From assembly GCA_025963615.1 (NCBI GenBank), contig JAOQAL010000327.1, forward strand, positions 1-10,472: a DNA stretch of 10,472 nt, read 5' to 3'. Below the pieces are notes generated by a model. It was not told where the DNA came from. It did no database searches and worked only from the letters and a program-made list of their open reading frames with translations. Shown piece by piece: positions 5,934 through 10,472 of the stretch. The stretch comes from Chitinophagaceae bacterium (GTDB lineage Bacteria; Bacteroidota; Bacteroidia; Chitinophagales; Chitinophagaceae). A program made the position numbers and the translations under genes. Within the stretch, counting starts at the first letter, position 1. Each line of letters begins with the position of its first letter.

Positions 5934-7508
5934 CTACTTCCCCTCCTTATCCAGCACCAAAACAATTCGCTCATAATACATCCTGGCCCGTTCCGCGGAA
6001 CTACCAATACAAATCACCCCCAACTTACCAAATTGTGAAAGGGCCCCAATCAGGTGAAAGATCACGCCTTCCTGGTGAGTGCCATCATAATGCAGATCAT
6101 TCATCATGGCAATATCAATAAGGTCGTGCGGGGTAAGTCCTTCATATTTTTTACTCATTAAATTATCAGAACTGAAATAGTAACGGACCTGCCCATTCGC
6201 AGTGCAATACAAACCTTTTTCCGAATCATATTCCCCATTCGTCAGGAATTGCAACATCAGCAATGGATGAGTGGTTCCCCCTTTACGAAGGTTGATCTCA
6301 ATAGCATAGTGCTTCCACTCATCGTTTTCTTTTACTGAAATAAAATCAACAGAGAACCTGCCCAGCACCCCTCTTTGCTGCAGGGCTTCCGCTACTTTTT
6401 TACCCATGCGGCTGATAGGGACTGCATAATCAGGTTGCGCCGGGAAATAAGCGCCCAAAAAAACCTGCCCGCTTTCACCACCCAGGAGTTGATCATGGGT
6501 AGAGGCCACCCGGCAAACACCATCCGGATCAATACGGCATTGCACCGAGGGAGATTCTTTATTCTCTCCCTCCACAAAAGCTTCCACGATGCCTCCCATC
6601 TGTTGAAATTTCTGCAAAAAAGTTTCACAGTCAAGTTCGTTAGCCACGGTTTTTATTTTGTTCTTCAATTCATCACGCGTCCATTGCTTCCAGTCGGACT
6701 GCAGTTCTATCCCGGCAAAAGAAAATAAGGCATTTCCTTCACCGGAAAAACCATCGTTCATTTTTAGAACCGCTTTTCGCAACCACGGATTTTGCAATTT
6801 CAATTCAGCGAGTGCCGTAACGATATCGTCGGTGCTGTGCAGGTCCTCAAATCCCGGGGGAACCGGAATGCCGCATTCCCTGAAGATCTTCCGGCTGTTA
6901 CTTTTGCTGCCAAGATCCAGCAGGTCAGGATCACAACCAAAAATCGGAATATTCAAATGCACGGCCAGAGTTCGTTCGAATGGAGTAACGTTAAAACAGG
7001 CCATGTGAGTAGCAGCACCAGGCGGAATACTTTGCCGGATCCGTTCCATCAACCGGGGCCGGTCCAGAATTTTTTCCGTGAGTGATTTCGGCGAAGTATC
7101 GTAGCAGCTTAACAAAGTAAGCCGTTGCAGAGCATGGTAGCCCGTGATGCCAGGCAACAAATGCAGGTAGTAATCCACAATAACAGGATCAATGGTGGTA
7201 CTGGTGAGATAGATGACATGGGTCCGCGGCATGCGAAGCAGCATCAACATGCACAATAAACGCTCTTCATAGTGGACCACCCCTTTTACCTTCGAAAGAA
7301 TTTCATGATCGAGTGTAAGCGATGGAATGATAATGACGGCTTTAGTCGCCAGCTTATCAGGAAATACTTTTTCAAACTGATCCTTAAATTGTTCCTGGAT
7401 CTTTTTAAAAAATACAACTTCTTCCGGCGAGCCCGCCTCCGGTAGATGGACTGAGTCTCCAGTTGATTCAGTCACTGAAAAAAACCGAACGATTGGCTTT
7501 TCGAACAT
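5934..7508 (-). CDS. ATP-grasp peptide ligase, PGM1-related (pre-ATP-grasp domain)
   Basis: The 524-residue cytoplasmic protein has the architecture of the peptide ligase PGM1-related family. An N-terminal pre-ATP-grasp region (about 1-195) is followed by an ATP-grasp domain (about 200-415) with the nucleotide-binding Lys/Gly-rich loop 'VLKMNDGFSGEGN' (K249 to N259) and the late segments 'THDQLLGGESGQVFLG' (337-352), 'GRFSVDF' (D388) and 'AIEINLRKGGTTHP' (E404, N406, R408 as Mg/ATP ligands). A C-terminal domain (about 440-524) contains 'GVIFHLIGALSQFGKLGV'. ATP-grasp enzymes activate a carboxylate as acyl-phosphate and couple it to an amine. PGM1 itself joins a non-ribosomal amino-acid starter to a ribosomal peptide in pheganomycin biosynthesis. 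The substrates here are unknown. No other biosynthetic gene adjoins it. It is divergent from the small ORF at 7606. The ATG start gives full family-like length. Confidence 0.88.
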   Translation of the reverse strand: MFEKPIVRFFSVTESTGDSVHLPEAGSPEEVVFFKKIQEQFKDQFEKVFPDKLATKAVIIIPSLTLDHEILSKVKGVVHYEERLLCMLMLLRMPRTHVIYLTSTTIDPVIVDYYLHLLPGITGYHALQRLTLLSCYDTSPKSLTEKILDRPRLMERIRQSIPPGAATHMACFNVTPFERTLAVHLNIPIFGCDPDLLDLGSKSNSRKIFRECGIPVPPGFEDLHSTDDIVTALAELKLQNPWLRKAVLKMNDGFSGEGNALFSFAGIELQSDWKQWTRDELKNKIKTVANELDCETFLQKFQQMGGIVEAFVEGENKESPSVQCRIDPDGVCRVASTHDQLLGGESGQVFLGAYFPAQPDYAVPISRMGKKVAEALQQRGVLGRFSVDFISVKENDEWKHYAIEINLRKGGTTHPLLMLQFLTNGEYDSEKGLYCTANGQVRYYFSSDNLMSKKYEGLTPHDLIDIAMMNDLHYDGTHQEGVIFHLIGALSQFGKLGVICIGSSAERARMYYERIVLVLDKEGK

Positions 7509-7536
7509 AACAAATCTTTTAGGATAATTTTTTCTA

Positions 7537-7574
7537 CCGGCACAAAATACCTTTTCGAAAAATGAATAAGCCGG
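7537..7574. other. Palindromic element in the divergent start region
   Basis: CCGGC (7537-7541) and GCCGG (7570-7574) form an outer inverted repeat, and the perfect 10-bp palindrome TTTTCGAAAA (7552-7561) lies between them. The element is 29 nt upstream of the ligase start, between it and the ORF that begins at 7606. It could be a regulator-binding site or a leader hairpin of the ligase mRNA. No regulator family is implied by the sequence alone. Confidence 0.3.
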
Positions 7575-7605
7575 AGCAAATCCAAAATTAAAACTACAAC
7601 TAAAG

Positions 7606-7794
7606 ATGTTTTTCAGAAAATATAAAGGTTATCCCCTGACAGAATTATGTACCTGGCAGGATGGAGAAGTATTAAACCGCCATGGCACATGCCCGCCGGT
7701 GCAGACGAGGCCTGACCGTCCCGGGCTGACCGTTATTCCTGCCTTTGGCGCAACCACGTTCCTTGTCTTTCTAAAAAATTGCTTGTTTAATTAA
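7606..7794 (+). CDS. Hypothetical 62-residue ORF divergent from the ligase (uncertain)
   Basis: An ATG ORF preceded by an in-frame stop (TAA at 7567) would encode a 62-residue peptide: a basic, aromatic N-terminus ('MFFRKYKGY'), a middle with C15 and C29 plus many Pro/Arg ('CPPVQTRPDRPG'), and a hydrophobic end ('TTFLVFLKNCLFN', C59). No Shine-Dalgarno or clear promoter is visible and I recognise no family. It could be a small peptide gene, possibly a partner of the neighbouring ligase, or a chance ORF in a relatively GC-rich patch. I cannot decide between these from the sequence. Confidence 0.3.
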   Translation: MFFRKYKGYPLTELCTWQDGEVLNRHGTCPPVQTRPDRPGLTVIPAFGATTFLVFLKNCLFN

Positions 7795-8131
7795 GTAGTA
7801 TAGGATAATGAAAAATTTTAGTTGATAGATAATGACCCAATGCGAGTCTTCACGCATTCAAATGGCGAAATAGAGGCTCATTGTAAATAATAAAACATGC
7901 TATATCGGAGTTCATGGTTAACCTGGGCAACACAGGTGCATAAAAATTGTGCACTATAGCTAAAATATTACATCAGTATATTCGTCGCTACCCCTGCATC
8001 ATAGCGATACTTTAGCCAGCAACTAAAACTTACTCATTCATATCAAATGAAAGAGTAAGTCTTTACTATATTAATTCTAACCTCCAGTTCATAAAACCTT
8101 CAGGCCGGTAAATGGCTATAGAGTTCAAAAA
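7795..8131. other. Intergenic region without a recognisable gene
   Basis: All frames on both strands are broken by stops. Two short inverted repeats are visible, ACCTG/CAGGT (7921-7925 with 7933-7937) and GTGCA/TGCAC (7936-7940 with 7950-7954), both weak. The one notable structure is the terminator-like hairpin at 8028-8060, listed separately. Confidence 0.5.
8028..8060 (-). terminator. Terminator candidate of the delta-60-repeat gene
   Basis: ACTTACTC (8028-8035) pairs with GAGTAAGT (8053-8060). After one A-A mismatch, TTCAT (8037-8041) pairs with ATGAA (8047-8051) around a 5-nt loop. Read on the minus strand the hairpin begins 71 nt after the TAA stop and its final T runs into three more, giving a short T tract of four. 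The stem is long but the T tract is short, so efficiency is uncertain. Confidence 0.5.
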
Positions 8132-10472
8132 TCAAAGCTTAACTAATTTTATGACCGTCCGTTTATCACCCTGTTGAATGTCTGCAAAATAAATTCCGGG
8201 TTTATAATTATAGCCAAAGCCTTTTGGATCGCCGACTGAACATTGTTTTACTTCTACCAGCCGTCCCGATACATCGGTAATATGCAGGTATATGGGTTCA
8301 TTGTTATTGGCGTTTGCCGCTACCAGTTTAAAAGAAGACGAACTGGGATTAGGAAATATTTTTAATGAAGAGGCAATAGCGGAATCAGTAGCAAGGATGT
8401 TTCCTTCAGCTGTCCTGGCATTATTGCCACTTAAACTGTAATCAGCTATAAAAGCAGAGCCGAAAGCAGCTGCACTATAACCCAATACATAGAGCTCGTT
8501 ATTTTTTAACACAAGCCTGGTTACACCGTCTTCTGTTTTTGTAACCCTGTTTATTAACTTGCCGTTAATGCCAAAAGAATAATCGGGCGTGCCGGTGGGG
8601 TTAAACCTACTTAAACTCAAATCCGAAGTGTTTTGATAAAAATAACGGCCGCCGGTTAATATTTTGCCGTCTCTTTGCACCACCAGCGAAGCAACGTCCG
8701 TTACCAGTTTACCATTACTAGCAAAGGTATACTCTGGTAGACCTCCGGAAGTAACCGCCAATATATACGGGATAAAAGGCATGCTATAATCTGGTACGCT
8801 GTATGCGGTAAGCAGTATAGTACCGTTCGGCATCACAGCCACAGCACTGGCATTATCCGATTGGCTTTCGCTATAAATAAATTTCCCATTATCCCCGAAT
8901 GTCACATCAATAACTCCGTCCGCCGTATAACGCACCAGGAAAATATGCCCCTGCCCCAAGGCATAGTAAGTACCCGACACCAGGATTTTCCCATCGCCCT
9001 GAACCGCTATACCGCTCATATAATCGTCACTGCTGGTAATATCTGTAACCACTTTGCCTTGTATACCGAAGCTAAGATCCGGTTGCCCATTGGCTGTAAA
9101 ACGGGCCAACAATAGATCAGCACCAGAACCACTGATGTTGGTAAAACCACCTACTAAAAATTTTGATCCTGATTGTTGTTTAATTAACATGGGAATCTCA
9201 TCAGCTCCAAAGTCCTGGGTAACCACACCATTACTACCAAAAGATAGATCGGGATTTCCATCGGGTTTAAAACTGCTGATAGAAAAATCACCGCTTTGGC
9301 CGATAGCCACGATGATCTTGTCATTGAATAGTGAAAATATAGAATTAGCATCCACATTTATTAACCCGCCATTACCAAATGAAAAGTCCGGCCACCCATT
9401 CTTATTATATCGTGCTATAAAACCTTTTTGAACAACCAGTGGTGAACCGGCTGAAACATTTTCTATATAACTGCCGGCCACCAATAGTTTACCATCATCC
9501 TGGCATTGCATAGCTGATGCGTAACTACCAAAGGAAACGATATGATCTATTAACTTTCCCGCTTTGCCAAATGAATTATCGAGGCTGCCGTTTTGATTCA
9601 ACCTCACCATGGTAAAATCATATCCATTGCCCACATAGCTATAACCAGCTGCCAGTATTTTTCCACCTTGTATTGCAATTGAATAAATAACATCATCAAG
9701 GTCGCTGAAATGAATCACTTTCGTACCGTTACCATTGAATTCGTTATCCGGAGTACCATCAGCTTTATACCGGGCAATTGCATAATCCTGGTCAGTCCCG
9801 TTATACATATACCCTCCGGCAGTAATTTTTCCATCCGGACCCAACGCAATGGCATTCAGGTAATTTAGAGTGGATCCAAACTGGGTAGTAACGGTATTAC
9901 CACCATTAAAGCTAATGTCTGTCGTGCCATCCATATTTAACCTTACAAGCCCAAACTTACTGTCAGCACCTTGTAGCGCTGCAAATCCACCGATCACCAG
10001 TTTACCATCGGTTTGTAATAAGACGCAGGTAGGGGACAAATTAAAAACTGGTTCCGAAATCCCGTAATTTCCAAAAGAAGCATCAGGAGTGCCGTCCTGG
10101 TTATATCGGATTACAGCGGTGCGGCTCTCCAAACCGTTGTCTGAATTTACACCGGCCGCTATGATTTTATTATCCGGCTGGATAACGATTGCCCTGACTG
10201 CCGAAAAAGTTGAGAGAGGTGTAATTAATTTTCCGGTTCCGTTAAATGAAAGATCAGTAGTGCCGTCTGCATTATACCGGCTGAGAGCAAAACAGCTTTG
10301 TCCATTCACAAAAGTTTGCCCGCCTGACACAATCCGCTGATTATTATCTATCGCTACCGCACAAACTGCATCATTTGGAGAACCAAAATCGGTTAGCTGT
10401 ACTCCGCCATAACCAAAGGAATCATCCAGCTTTCCATTCTTTTCAAACCTCGCAACTATAACATCTGCATTC
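8132..10472 (-). CDS. Delta-60-repeat protein with type IX secretion C-terminal sorting domain (5' end outside window)
   Basis: The frame is open from the right edge of the window to a TAA at 8134-8132, giving at least 779 residues. The GTG at 10330 is internal, because the codons upstream of it encode more of the same repeat ('VIVARFEKNGKLDDSFG'). The protein consists of at least 12 tandem units of about 50-60 residues with the delta-60 signature: 'aRyn.dGtpD.sFg.nGk', a short strand, then 'ai.q.DgKil.aG'. The units fit beta-propeller-like blades. The last ~80 residues are a Por/type IX sorting domain ('LKIFPNPSSSSFKLV', 'YLHITDVSGRLVE', 'YKPGIYFADI', final 'VIKLVKL'), which directs export across the outer membrane and usually cell-surface attachment after cleavage. 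The role is likely a surface or released protein; ligand or enzyme activity is not evident. A terminator-like hairpin follows. Confidence 0.93.
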   Translation of the reverse strand, partial: NADVIVARFEKNGKLDDSFGYGGVQLTDFGSPNDAVCAVAIDNNQRIVSGGQTFVNGQSCFALSRYNADGTTDLSFNGTGKLITPLSTFSAVRAIVIQPDNKIIAAGVNSDNGLESRTAVIRYNQDGTPDASFGNYGISEPVFNLSPTCVLLQTDGKLVIGGFAALQGADSKFGLVRLNMDGTTDISFNGGNTVTTQFGSTLNYLNAIALGPDGKITAGGYMYNGTDQDYAIARYKADGTPDNEFNGNGTKVIHFSDLDDVIYSIAIQGGKILAAGYSYVGNGYDFTMVRLNQNGSLDNSFGKAGKLIDHIVSFGSYASAMQCQDDGKLLVAGSYIENVSAGSPLVVQKGFIARYNKNGWPDFSFGNGGLINVDANSIFSLFNDKIIVAIGQSGDFSISSFKPDGNPDLSFGSNGVVTQDFGADEIPMLIKQQSGSKFLVGGFTNISGSGADLLLARFTANGQPDLSFGIQGKVVTDITSSDDYMSGIAVQGDGKILVSGTYYALGQGHIFLVRYTADGVIDVTFGDNGKFIYSESQSDNASAVAVMPNGTILLTAYSVPDYSMPFIPYILAVTSGGLPEYTFASNGKLVTDVASLVVQRDGKILTGGRYFYQNTSDLSLSRFNPTGTPDYSFGINGKLINRVTKTEDGVTRLVLKNNELYVLGYSAAAFGSAFIADYSLSGNNARTAEGNILATDSAIASSLKIFPNPSSSSFKLVAANANNNEPIYLHITDVSGRLVEVKQCSVGDPKGFGYNYKPGIYFADIQQGDKRTVIKLVKL

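Noticed and set aside
8861..9431. Plus-strand ORFs at 8861-9115 and 9054-9431
   Set aside because: They are antisense to the delta-60-repeat array; repetitive coding sequence readily leaves the opposite strand open.

Overview
The window looks like a chromosomal segment from a member of the Bacteroidota, probably the Chitinophagaceae or a close relative. This rests on several features. A large secreted protein carries a type IX secretion (Por) C-terminal sorting domain. A signal-peptide protein with an N-terminal 'DTIxGxIDYRxW' module ends in a C-terminal beta-barrel with a terminal Phe. Clear Shine-Dalgarno sequences are missing before the starts, and one start has a candidate Bacteroidota-type promoter (TTTG / TAnnTTTG). 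The intergenic repeats resemble those common in this group. Organism assignment is inference; there is no rRNA or marker gene here.

Layout, left to right: (1) the 3' part of a plus-strand gene for a large extracytoplasmic protein with Ig-like and possible IPT/TIG-like regions, closed by a strong hairpin. (2) A plus-strand lipoprotein with two copies of a ferredoxin-like (ABM/dimeric alpha-beta barrel type) domain, closed by a textbook intrinsic terminator. (3) A structured AGCT-rich repeat cluster that runs into the 3' end of (4) a convergent minus-strand exported metallo-beta-lactamase-fold hydrolase. (5) A doubtful 91-codon minus-strand ORF and (6) an AT-rich minus-strand outer-membrane beta-barrel gene, possibly co-transcribed with (4). 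(7) A 346-bp gap with hairpin elements and possible decayed coding remnants. (8) A minus-strand DinB/YfiT-type protein. (9) A CTGTGCCTC-type intergenic repeat. (10) A minus-strand ATP-grasp peptide ligase related to PGM1 of pheganomycin biosynthesis. (11) A 623-bp gap holding a divergent 62-codon ORF of uncertain reality, a palindrome between the two starts and a terminator-like hairpin. (12) The 3' part of a minus-strand gene for a delta-60-repeat protein with a type IX sorting domain, running off the right edge.

Most of the window is accessory cell-envelope and secretion content rather than one pathway. The most interesting gene is the PGM1-like ligase. Its family joins amino acids or modified starter units to peptides, but no other recognisable biosynthetic enzyme is present. 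The only local candidate for a peptide partner is the speculative divergent 62-codon ORF. I see no CRISPR array, tRNA, rRNA, transposase or phage gene, and no clearly new multi-gene system.
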